Source: Blepharisma stoltei
Taxonomy: Eukaryota; Ciliophora; Heterotrichea; Heterotrichida; Blepharismidae
NCBI GenBank assembly: GCA_914767885.1
Contig: CAJZBQ010000003.1
Location: forward strand, 434,001-498,000
Direction: 5' to 3'
Length of the DNA stretch: 64,000 nucleotides
Shown here: positions 22,428 through 33,500 of the stretch, in pieces
Layout: the number at the start of each line of letters is the position of its first letter
Position numbering within the stretch: position 1 is the stretch's first letter
Notes under the pieces: generated by a model
Seen by the model: the letters and a program-made list of their open reading frames with translations, nothing else
The model's database searches: none
What the model was told of the DNA's origin: nothing
Position numbers and translations under genes: made by a program

Positions 22428-24182
22428 ATGTTTAAAGTCGAATTTAATGTGGAATATTCAAAGTCAAGCAGAGCTATCTGTAGGGCATGCGATAGTAAAA
22501 TATTAAAAGGAGACATGAGAATTTATATTTATCACTACGATGTCCCTAAATATTACCATTTGAAATGCTATACTCCAAAATACAACCAATATATTTGTAA
22601 AAATGACATCAAAGTTTGTGTAAATGACGAAGATTCTAGGATATTTGATAAATGGCTTAATGAATGAAATATAAATTATGAGCCTCTTGACAAGCCTTAT
22701 CATATCCCTCCAAAATTAGATAAACAAGTAGAATCAAAGTCTTCTAACTCCCCCCCCTCCGTGAGTGAACAAAACCATTAGAAAAATTGCTATTTTTTGC
22801 CCAAAAACCCACCCTCCGTGAGTGAACAATAATTTTTTTATGGTAAAAAAATTTTGATATATAAATGATAATTAGTATAATGAAATCTAGAGCTAATTCT
22901 GTTTAATTTTAAACGAATTTGCTTTTTAAAACATAAAATTTTATAAATTAAATTAATATTTTGCTTCCAATTTTTGTGAATTAGGATTTTTTTAAATTTC
23001 GAAAAAAAAAATATTTTTTATAAAATTTATATATAAATTTTTTTAAAAAAAAAAAATTAACCCCTCCGTGAGTGAACAAAATTTTTTTTGTTCACTCACG
23101 GAGGGGGGGGGGGGAGTAAATATAAAAGGGCATGAATAGAAGTATTCCGATTTATTTCGCCGCGAGAAACCTCATATACGCTTTCTTTGGTATGCAAGGA
23201 GTTTTATCATATCACTTGAGATGAAGAGCTTTGGCAATTTTATTATTCAAATCAATATAAAAATCCTATTGAACAATCTAATAGCTGGAAAGACCAATAC
23301 ATGCTGGCAACTCTCCACTCTTGCGCAGAATGTCTTATCTACTTAGACGAAAATAACTTCCATAAATGTCCATTATTGAAAAAACCTATTTGTGATAAAT
23401 GCCTGGGAACTCCTAACTCCCCCCCCCCCCCTCCGTGAGCGAACAAAAAAATTTTGTTCACTCACGGAGGGGGGTTAATTTTTTTTTTTTAAAAAAAATT
23501 TATATATAAATTTTATAAAAAATATTTTTTTCGAAATTTAAAAAAATCCTAATTTGCAAAAATTGGGAAGCAAATATTAATTTAATTTGCAAAATTTATG
23601 TTTTAAAACGCAATTTGTTTAAAATTAAACAGAATTAGCTCTAGATTTCATTATACTAATTATCACTTATATATCAAAATTTTTTTTTTCCATTAAAATT
23701 TTTTCTATTAAAAAAATTTTTGTTCGCTCACGGAGGGTGGGTTTTTTGGTCAAAAAAAATGGTGATTTTTCTAATGGTTTTGTTCGCTCACGGAGGGGGG
23801 GGGGGGGGGGGGGAGTAAGTATAAAATATTAGATAAATCAGATATCAGATACCAGTACAAAATAAATCCAAATGTCTTAAATTTAAAATTTTGTAATGGC
23901 TTTTGTGGAACAAAACAAACTTATTTTTTCATGATTAAAAAAGCGCTAATTGAGTATCGCAATCAAAATAAACAAAGAATATTAAAAAAATTTGAAAATA
24001 AGTCAGAGCATGCTGAAATAAAAGAAATTGTTGACTCGATTGATGTTGAAAACATGAATGAAAATATCCTACAGGATATAAAATTGATAAAAAATCGTTT
24101 TTATAATTGCTTTGATAAAATTTTTAAATATATTTGATACAAAAAAGGAGGTTTAAAAGAAATCGTGCCTTTAATCAGATAA
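22428..24182 (+). CDS. zf-PARP / F-box / XPA-like zinc-finger fusion protein
   Basis: Removal of two family A IESs leaves 981 nt, or 326 aa. Residues 1-55: a PARP-type nick-sensing zinc finger (EYSKSSRAICRACDSKI...YYHLKC, ligands C-C-H-C). Residues 105-150: an F-box-like segment (VFRFISPRETSYTLSLVCKE). Residues 180-290: a CAEC...CDKC finger followed by LGTPKYKILDKSDIRYQYK and a basic helix, resembling the DNA-binding core of XPA. PARP fingers bind DNA breaks, F-boxes recruit SCF ubiquitin ligase through Skp1, and XPA verifies damage, so an adaptor that couples DNA damage to ubiquitination is a reasonable inference. I know of no described protein with this order. The zf-PARP call is the firmest, the XPA call the weakest. 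Confidence 0.7.
22745..23116. mobile_element. Family A IES in the zf-PARP/F-box gene, first
   Basis: A 372-bp near-intact copy with the GAGTGAAC motif at both ends, TA at 22745 and 23117. Excision fuses ...VESKSS to KYKRAWIEVF.... The right end has a run of 14 G. Confidence 0.9.
23414..23815. mobile_element. Family A IES in the zf-PARP/F-box gene, second
   Basis: A 402-bp copy in the opposite orientation to the first (hairpin end on the left), TA at 23414 and 23816. It carries the GAGCGAAC variant at its outer ends and ends in a very long G run. Excision fuses ...DKCLGTP to KYKILDK.... Confidence 0.9.
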
Positions 24183-24300
24183 TATAAAAGAAGCTTAGGT
24201 TTAAAAATAGGATTTTTAAAATTACCTTATTCCTTATTAATTTTTTGTTAATTATACAAAATTCTCATATTTCAATTGAATAAAGAAAGCTATATAATTA

Positions 24301-27300
24301 TTAAAGTTTGGTAATTGAGGAACCTACATGAAGCAGCGAAAGCCCTTTTCCTCTTTGAAAAGTTGAACCGAACCCTGGTCTTGGAATATTAGCTCCAAGT
24401 GGATTAATAATTGGGTCATGCTTCTGAGGATCAAAGAAAAACTCATTTCTGCTTGTCTTTCTATTAGAAAAAGATCCATTTACAGGGCTTCCTGCAAAAC
24501 TTTTATCATCCCCAAAATTACTAGCATTTCTTGACAATCCCCCTGGGCTTGGATCTCTTGAAGTCGGTGAATTCGGATTTGGCAATTGAGAAAAACTTCT
24601 ATGAGCTCTTAAAAATGCTTTTTGCAGTGGAGATTCCCTAGGATGAATTCCTGGGACTGCTTTAAACTCCAAATCTTCATTTGAAGTTAAAATTGGTGAA
24701 AAAATTTGTTTTTCTTTTTCATCCATCTTCAACTCATTATATTTTTGCATCATTTTATTCTGCGATTGGTTCTCAAGAACCTGCTTATATTCTTCTTTTT
24801 CCTTACTCCCCCTCCCTCCGTGAGTGAACAAAAAAATTTTGTTCACTCACGGAGGGGGGTTAATTTTTTTTTTAAAAAAAAATTATATATAAATTTTCGA
24901 AAAAATATTTTTTTTCGAAATTCAAAAAAATCCTAATTCGCAAAAATTGGAAAGGATTAGCTCTAGATTTCATTATACTAATTATCATTTATATATCAAA
25001 ATTTTTTTCCATAAAAAATTTTTATATTAAAAAAATTTTTGTTCACTCACGGAGGGTGGGTTTTTGGGCAAAAAACGGCGATTTTTCTAATGGTTTTGTT
25101 CACTCACGGAGGGGGGGAGTTAGCTCTTAAAAACTTAAGCTGAGTTTCGTAACTTTTAGTGTTTTCAACTTGTCTTTGAATGGTTTGTTTTTCTCTTTCA
25201 AAATCCATTCTTTCCATTTCTCTTTTCATGTTTTTCTCCTGTAGCTGCTGCTGAAGTGTTTGTATGGTTTCTTGCTTGTTTGCCATTCTTCGTTCTCTTT
25301 CTTGGTTCATTTTTTCTTCAGCTCTTCTTCTTGCTTCATTTTCCCACTGATTTACAACCTCAACCTTTTTGATTTCTTTTTCTAAATTTTCTCTTGCTAC
25401 AGGATCATATACAACTGCTTTATTAGTTCTCTGTTCGTCTAAATTTTTATTAAAATCCATCAATTTTTGGTCCCTTAATTCTTCCCTTTGTTCAGTGAGT
25501 AAGATATTTTGCGTAAAGTTTTTATAAAAATTTTAAATAAAAATATATCCAAATTTTAAAGATTTGAGATGAAAAGTCTAATTTAATTTCAAAATTTATA
25601 TTTTAGCACGCAGCTGTCTAAATTGAATATATTATTAAAATAATTAATTATATATAAAATTTATTTTTTCCAAAAATAGAATTTTTCTTGTTTTGCTCGC
25701 TATCCAATAGATGGAGTAAGTTGACTCTTTCAATATTTTGCCTAATTAATTCTTGGTCTCTTAGTCTTTCGTTTTCTCTTTGTTGGCGTTCATACTCTCT
25801 TTGCTGTTCTTTAAGCCTTAAAACTTCCATTTCTGTTCTAACTTTTTCTTCTTTTAAATCTCTTTTCATTTTGTTGTCACGATCCATTTGGTTGCTAAGT
25901 GTGTTGAGCCACGATTTATCAGCAGATTTTTCTTGTTGGTTCATTTGAGCTCTTAATTGAGCTTTATAGCTTGACATGTCTTGGTATTCTTGACCTAGTT
26001 GCTGTTGCATGTATTTATATTCTTGTTTGGCTCTTTGGTCATAGTCCTGAATAGCTTTGCTCTTTTTAAGCATAAGATTGGCTTCGATTTCTCTGAACCC
26101 CCCCTTAAATTCGAACAAAGTATTGGTAAAATTCTATTTTTTGAGAAACGAAATTTTTTTCAATTTGGGAATTTTATAAAGATCCCCCTCATTTGTCCAA
26201 TTTTCCAGTCTTTTATCATTTGTCCATTTTTCTAGTTTTTTTTATAGGAAATAAAAATTTTTTTAGGACCTCATTTGTCCAGTTTTTCTAGTCAAAATAT
26301 TGATAGGAAAAAAATTTTCAGGACCTCAATTATCTCATTTTCTAGTTTTTTTAAAGTAAAAAACAAAAATTTAGGGCATTCGAAAAAATCCAAATAAGAC
26401 TAGAAAATGGGACAAATCATTTTTACTAGATTTTGGGACAGATGAGGTCCTGAAAATTTTTTTTATCTTATAAAAAAAGACTAGAAAATTTGACAAATGA
26501 GGGGGGGATCCTTACTCCCCCCCCCTCCGTGAGTGAACAAAACCATTAGAAAAATCACCATTTTTTGCCCAAAAACCCACCCTCCGTGAGTGAACAAAAA
26601 TTTTTTTAATAGAAAAATTTTTTATATGGAAAAAATTTTTGATATATAAATGATAATTAGTATAATAAAATCTAGAGCTAATTCTATTTAATTTTAAACG
26701 AATTGCTCTTTAAAACATAAATTTTATAAATTAAATTAATATTTGCCTTCCAATTTTTGCGAATTAGGATTTTTTTAAATTTAGAAAAAAAATATTTTTT
26801 ATAAAATTTATATATAAAGTTTTTTAAAAAAAACAAATTAACCCCCCTCCGTGAGTGAACAAAATTTTTTTGTTCACTCACGGAAGGGGGGGGAGAGTTA
26901 GAAGAAAATAGTTTTATAACCAAATTTAATAGATAAATTCAAAGTAGAATGCTATTTGAACAGCTTTAACACTAAATGATTATTTTTTGAAATATCTTTA
27001 TAAAAAAATATAAAATTCAAAGTACGCTGTTCAATTTATTTTTTAAAAATTTTAGAAAAATTTAAAAATAATTTTATTAAAACAAATTAAATTGGAATAG
27101 GATTTTTTGCTCCAATTTAAAAAAGGGGGAGTGAGCATTTGTTCATCTCGTCGCTGCTGTTCCTTTTCCTGTAACTGTCTATCAAGTTCGTCACGGAGTA
27201 ATCTCTTATTAAGACTTGCTAACTCTGCATCAGCTTTTTCTTGCATGAGATTTGCCTTTGATTGGGCCTCGACGAGTGCTGCCCAATCATTTGGTCTTTG

Positions 27301-27327
27301 GTATGGTTTTATTCCTTGAAGTGCCAT
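24301..27327 (-). CDS. Glu/Lys-rich coiled-coil protein with three IES insertions
   Basis: The ATG at 27327 starts MALQGIKPYQRPNDWAALVE. Coiled coil follows for some 380 residues, rich in Q, R, E and K (e.g. LKEQQREYERQQRENERL). The last 120 residues are low-complexity, Ser/Asn/Pro-rich. IESs 26094-27131, 25505-25700 and 24804-25120 are removed to give 1,476 nt, or 491 aa. The junctions read DEQMLREIEANLML, HLLDILLTEQREEL and FLRAKEKEEYKQ, each continuing the coiled coil. Structure suggests an axonemal or basal-body component, but no named family was recognised. Confidence 0.72.
24804..25120. mobile_element. Family A IES in the coiled-coil gene
   Basis: 317 bp, TA at 24804 and 25121. Hairpin end on the left, spaced motif pair on the right. 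It lacks part of the internal segment present in full-length copies, which explains its smaller size. Confidence 0.88.
25505..25700. mobile_element. Decayed family A IES in the coiled-coil gene
   Basis: 196 bp, TA at 25505 and 25701. The right end, read on the minus strand, shows GCGAGCAAAACAAG then AAAAATTCTATTTTTGG, a worn version of the family A terminus. C/G runs are lost. Frame is restored on removal. Confidence 0.7.
26177..26512. mobile_element. Family D element nested in the composite IES
   Basis: About 336 bp with inverted ends GATCCCCC(TC) and repeated CATTTGTCCAATTTTC / CTAGTC motifs at both ends. TA follows at 26513. It matches the copy at 41782-42471 but without an internal insertion. 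Confidence 0.78.
26513..26898. mobile_element. Family A element nested in the composite IES
   Basis: A 386-bp near-intact copy, TTA at both edges (TA 26513 and 26899). It was inserted exactly at the right end of the family D element, sharing its terminal TA. Confidence 0.85.
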
Positions 27328-27543
27328 TGTCTGATTTAATATAATAAAGAGATCATTAAATTCTAGAATTAAGGAACAGAAGCTTTATGATATAAAGCAT
27401 TGAAAATAAAGAGATATTTTTTAAAACTGAATTCACGAAACGAGCAGCCATTTAATTCCTATTTATATTAAAAGGCCATTTTTATTAATTACACAATAAA
27501 ATACTAGCTGTTCATATTAATTAAATCATGATTTATTTTATTA

Positions 27544-30500
27544 CTAATCATCAAGTTGGCATAAAAAGGCAGCTCCTCTCTGAATCCAATGCTGAGGCCG
27601 CTTATGAGTCGGAACATCAATTGAGATTATATAATTTGTGGAGTGCCCTGTCGTTGATAGCTGCCCTGCTCTTGCTGAGGTTTTATAAACAGGCATTAAG
27701 TAGTACTCTTCCTCTTCATCAACATTGTCTTGTACTTCGCTCGGTATAAATGAAATTAAAGGAGCTAAAGTCCACATAACTCCAGGCTTAGAATCTTCCA
27801 GCACATTAGTTTCTGGATCCCATCTGCATCCTTCCATGAATAGTCCATGGACATAAACCCCATCATCAATTTTTTCTTCAATTCTTTCGATTTCACTAAA
27901 TGACTGCAACTCAAATGTAAATACTAAATTATTCTATTTTAAATTAAATTGGTAATAGATATCTGAGGCTTCTAAAAATATTTATATAAAAATGCATAGT
28001 AGTCTTGGCAATTTATATAATATTTAGCAAATTAGGCATATCAATTGGAACGCGGAATTTTCTTGAATGGCTTTGCATTACTGATGTTAAAAATCCTTGT
28101 GGGAAAAAGAAAGAGCTTAGCCAATAAGATTCAGGCTTACCATGGATGAGCCATTTACGAATAAATGAAACTCTTTCTTTGAGATCAGTAAACCAAGATG
28201 CAAGCGGCTTGAGTGAAGGATAAGCAACACGATTTCAAAGCTCAGGAATCAAGTTATTGTTCATGGCGTTATACATTCTATCAAGATCATCAGACATCAA
28301 GACAAGCCCTTGTATTGCTTTTCTCAAGTCTTCCAAACTTGTTTTGCATCTATTTAGAAGCCTGTTGAATCTTTCCATTTCTTGGCCTAGAAAAGTAGCC
28401 ATGGCTTCCATCAGCCCATTTTCTACTACAAAAGTATGGCTGCCAGCTTCTGATTTCATTAAAATTTTACTCCCCCTCTACGTGGTAGAGTAAAAATATT
28501 AGAAAGTCCTAATTTTTGAAAAAATTAAACATCTCCAAAAATGTCGTAATATATAAAAATTTTCTATATGGAATAGTTTATATATAAAAATAATAAAAGA
28601 TTGTAATGAAATCTCTAGCTAATTTTATTAAATTTTAGACAGCTTGCACAATAAAACGTAAATATTAATTAAATAATGTTTAAAATATTTGCAAATTTGG
28701 ATTTTAAAAATAAAATTTTAAACAAAATTAGCATTAACTCTGATCCATGAGCGAGCAAAGAAATTTGCTCACTCAGAGGGTTAGGCAACTCCTCTAAAAA
28801 TTTAGCCGCAAGCTCATCTACCATCTCATCCGGCGTTTTCCCCATAGAAGACTTTCCTTTCTCCTTAGGCTGAATTAATAAAGCCGCATTTAGCACACTA
28901 GAACTTTCTTGCTGCTGGAAAGTAATATTTGCATTTTCATGCATCCCGAATATTTCTGGCTCATCTGTAATAGGCAAGTTCATAACATAATCTTTATAAG
29001 CTTGAACCGTACTTTCTGATGGAATTGCATATATACCACTTTCAGAAAATTTGAAGGCATCTTCAAGGACTTCTGGCTTTATGAAGTAGGAAAGAGTGCT
29101 CATTAAGCATCTTCTATCTAAATCATCAGTAACTCTTCCACCATAGTTAATTTCTCCGGTAACAAATTTAATAGCTTCCCATGGAACCACTTCTTGCTCA
29201 TTTAAGAAATTTTCAATCACACGAATAGAAGTCTCTAGGTCACTTTCATTGAATTCATAACGGATATTCCAACCTAATGGACCGAATTTTCGACGTTCTT
29301 GTATTACTGCGTGGAATAAGCATAAAGAGAAAATCAATTTTTGCCAAGTTTCTGGCTTATTTGACTCAGCGATTTTTTCATCAGTCATAAGAGTCATTGA
29401 TCTAAGCAAGTTTGATTTGATTCCTTTAGGTGGCTCAATTGTGACTTTGACTCCATTCTGCAACACAGGGATTGGGAAATAATTGCAAGGCATTGATGTC
29501 AAGAAAATTCTGAATTCTTCATGGATTACTGTTTTAGGGTCGTCAAAGTTTTCTATTTGTTTTTCCAGGTCTGGCATCCACGATTTTGCAAGATGACAGT
29601 TTTGCAATATGACCCATTTTCCTTCCCTAAGGCCTTTTTCGATAGCTTTTCTTGCTTTTTCGTCTTGTCCTTTACCTAGAGAAATAGGGTCAATTCTATC
29701 TAGGAATTTTCTGTCACGAGCAAGCCTGGTAATCATAGACATTGGATCAGCACCTTGGCTTAAAATGAAAATGATTGGAGTCCTCTTGGTAGTTTCTACA
29801 TAAACTTCTTCCATTGATGTGGGTGTAACCTGCACAAATTTAGGACCTAAAACGTGGCTAATGAATTCTGAGACCATGTATATGATTTTTTCTTCTCTGA
29901 AAGCTTTTATTAAAAGCATTTTGTGGAATATCGATAGGTTATTGTATCTTCCTGGCAGTGGCTCTTTTTGAGGCTCTTTGGAGTGAATCCAGGTATGCCA
30001 TTCTTTTCTGTTATTTCTGATATCTTCGCCTACAAATGGCTCCATAAATGCTTCGCTGACATTTTGTAAAAATACAATGAAATTCCATGACTTTTCAGTG
30101 ACTCCTGCTATATCAGGCTTTGGAGTCCTCCTAAAGTCAGCAGGGACCATAGAAACACCTCTCAACAGTATAGCCCACTCAGCATCTTTAATAAGCCCAG
30201 CATCTCTTTGTATTTGTGCCGCCAATAAAAAGCTGAAAATAAGTTTATGAGCGTTAAAAAGCCCTCTACAAATATTCGAGTAAATGACTTCAGTAATCGC
30301 ATTAATCAAAATTTCAATCCTGACTTGGGCATCTGGATTTGTTGGAGCTTGGTCAATAATGGAATTAAAGAATTTTGAAAAATAACTCAAAGAATACTGA
30401 TACATAGGATCAATATTTGCTAAATCAGCGATCACAAAATACAAAATTGACCCTCTTCTGGCGACTTTTTGATATTTAGCTCTAGCTGCTTCGTTTTCTT

Positions 30501-33500
30501 TTTTGGTGTTTTCAGCAGTTATCATTCTTTTATTGATCAAATCTGATGACTTTTTGGCTGTTTCTAGTCTAGCTATTAGTTTCGCATCGTCGAGGATATT
30601 TCCTTCTGTAGCAGAAAGGGATTGAAGAATTAAAGTTTCGAAGTTTTTGAGCTCTCTTTGTCCATCACCTATGTCTTTCACGAGCTTATTTTGCTCAATT
30701 TCTATTTTTGGCTCTTCTTTGCGGACGACATCACCTAGAAGCTGTTCTTCTAGACCTTTCATTGTGACTGTGAAATTGATTAAGCTGACCCTGATGCTGA
30801 TTTCAGGGAGATAATGAGGATTAGAAAGCTTTGTGATTATATACAGCTTAAAGTTCATATCATAGTCAATATCAGTTTCTCCCATTCTCAGCGTGAATCT
30901 TCCTGGAGACTGCTCTACTAGATGCTTATTTAAAACAGGGTCAAGCAAAGGATTTAATGTTTCGCCTACATCTTCAATTAGCATAGGAACTCCATCCCTT
31001 AGACAAGCTTTTAAACTCCTTTCAAAGTCTTTATCAGTCTGCTTAATAAGTTTCAGTCCCTTTGACTCCTCCATCTTTCTAATCCACCTATTAGCCTGCT
31101 CTTGAGGATCAATCATAAGTGGCCATCTTTCTGACCTAGTGACCAAAATTGCATTGCTAACACTCACAGAATCAGTAGGAAGAGTCGCAATATTCCATTC
31201 TCTAATTACAAGTGGATCGCCCATTACGTCAATTAAATCAAAATTGCTGCTGAATGGTATTCCAAGCTCTTGACATTTGCTCATCCAAAAGGCTACTAGC
31301 TTGTTTCTATATAACCCAGAAAAAGGTCCATAATAGTTGATACAAGCTGCTGACAAATAAATGTCTCCTAAAATATTTCGCAATTTTTCTGTCAGTCTGT
31401 CCACTGAAATTTTCCATCTTTGGTGCTCATCTTTAAGACCTTCAGTTAATACAGAAGCTCTTGAAAGTCTTAAATTTGTGGTCTGGATTTCATTGTCTAA
31501 GCTGATTTGCTCATCTAGTACTGCTTTAAATTTGGCCTCAAGTCCTGCAACCTTTTCTTGTTCGACTCTTAATCTGTTCTGTGTATCAGCTAAATTTGCA
31601 ACGGCTTCAGCTAATGTTTTGTTGAGCTCTTCTAGTCTTTTTCGTTTAGGCTCGACTTCTTTTGATACTTGTGCGTAGTTTACTATGGCATAGACCCACT
31701 CACATAGAGATTTAGATGCGACATTTTGGCCGCCAACTTTTTCAGGAGTAAAGTCAGGGAGACTGGCAATTTTATTTTTCAGCTTTTTGAGGGTGACTGG
31801 CTTTATACTGTCTTTCGGGAATTTTATTAGAGTATCTAAGAAGTTGTTTTGGAGGATTTTTCTGATGGATTCCCAAGAAGTCTGGGCTTCTAACAAGATA
31901 GCGATCGCTTCAAGAGTGAACACAACTAGTTTAGGAGGGTTGGCGAAGGTTCTGATTTCTGCTATATCTTTTGTGTTTATATTTCCTAATGCTCTGATTG
32001 CTTCTTCTAATATAGGCATGGCTTGGTTCAGGTCAGCTTCAGCATCTTCTTGTAGGACTTTGATTTCTTGAGTTTTCATGTTTACCTCTCTTTCCTCATC
32101 TTCTACAATTTCTCTAACTTTATTTGCTTGGACTGTATCTACTTCAAGTTTTTTCCCTAATTCTTCACATTCTTTTTTATTTACTTCTAAAACAGGTGCT
32201 AGATTCACAAGTGTTTTTTGCATTTCCTGCACATCTAAATTAGTCTTAATTAACTGGTCAACACCATTTCTGTATCTTTGTCGGGCTCCGCTTAGCTCTT
32301 TCTGTTTTTCTTCGAGGAGCTTGAAATAGCCAGATATTAAATCAATGTAACTTTTTGGAGTGATATACACTTTTCTGTTTAAAATTTGGTATATTTAAAG
32401 AATTTAATACTAATGAACATATTTTTTTGTTTTAAAAGGCTAAATCCATGAATTATTAGGGAATTTTACGATTTCATTAAATAAATTCAATATAAAATAG
32501 GATAAAACTCATCAGCCATTTCAATGACACTCTGATGGACATCAACGCATAATCGAGCTAAAGCTGCTTTTACTTTCAAAGACTCATCCCTTGGTAAGAA
32601 GTCAATACTCAAATCTTGGAATTTGCTTTCAGACACACTTAAAAGTGCATCATTAGGCCATGGATCAACCCAATCAATTGTGCAGCAATTTACTAATGAT
32701 GGGAACATTCTCATTCGGACTCTCAAAGCATCACCAACAGGACTCATGCATAGAACAATATGCAAGTTTTCTCTCACCCTTTGTATGAAAAAGTTGTAAA
32801 CGTTTTCAAACACTTTTTCCTTTTCTGCAACAATTCTAAGATCTTGTTCAATAGGATCAAGCTCTTCTTTTGTAAAGAGATTAGGCACTTCTCCAGAATT
32901 TAAAATATTGTTTATGTCTTCAAGAAAAGATTCACTTATTATTTGGGTGTCAGTCAGCAAAAATACTGATGGCTTTGGAATCACCCCTCCTGCTGCCACA
33001 AACAGCTTTTTCAAGTCTTCTCTAAAAGAAGCTAACTTATAGTCCTTGGTCACTTGAATTTGGAAGAATTCACAATGGCACATAAAAGCAGCCAGTTTCG
33101 TAAGTGACTGTTTTCCACACCCGCCGACACCAATTAGCATAGCATTTCCTCTCTGTTGCCGTAAAATTCTGCACAGCCTAGATAGATGTTCAATTGCATC
33201 ATTAAAGAAGACTAGTTTCATTTCGTGGGTTCCTACTGAATTATACTCATCAAGGAACTCGTTTACTCTCCTCATAAGAATTTGTGTGCTGCCCACCATC
33301 TCGTACTCTCTTTCGTCCATAGCTAAATCCCCTTTAAGGAAATCTGCAAAAATGATGGTTTTTTCAACAAATACTTGATCATGGGTTAAAGCAAGTCTGA
33401 AATGCTGACCAAGGATTTTTGTGACCATTTCTGTGAACCAGCGCTTGTCTTGCTTATTAATAAGTCTGTCATGGAACACTCTCATTGCTTCGTGAACCCA

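Larger units (their letters stand above)
26094..27131. mobile_element. Composite IES (family F shell) flanked by TGA, not TA
   Basis: A 1,038-bp insert flanked on the plus strand by TGA at 26094-26096 and 27132-27134 (TCA in the gene's sense). The ends are inverted: TGAACCCCCCCTTAAATTCG on the left and, in reverse complement, TCACTCCCCCTTTTTTAAAT on the right. No TA pair near the ends restores frame, whereas the TGA repeat gives ...RRDEQMLREIEANL.... Inside lie a family D element (26177-26512), a family A element (26513-26898) and AT-rich repeat text. Confidence 0.75.

Noticed and set aside
22745-23815. CRISPR-like spaced repeats (CTCCGTGAGTGAACAAAA recurring)
   Set aside because: The repeats are the terminal motifs of MITEs in inverted and direct order, with no regular spacer series, and the genome is eukaryotic.
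27180-27210. GTTCGTCACGGAGTAA within the coiled-coil gene, resembling a family A terminus
   Set aside because: It lies in uninterrupted coding sequence (LLRDELDRQ) with no partner end and no frame break; taken as chance similarity.
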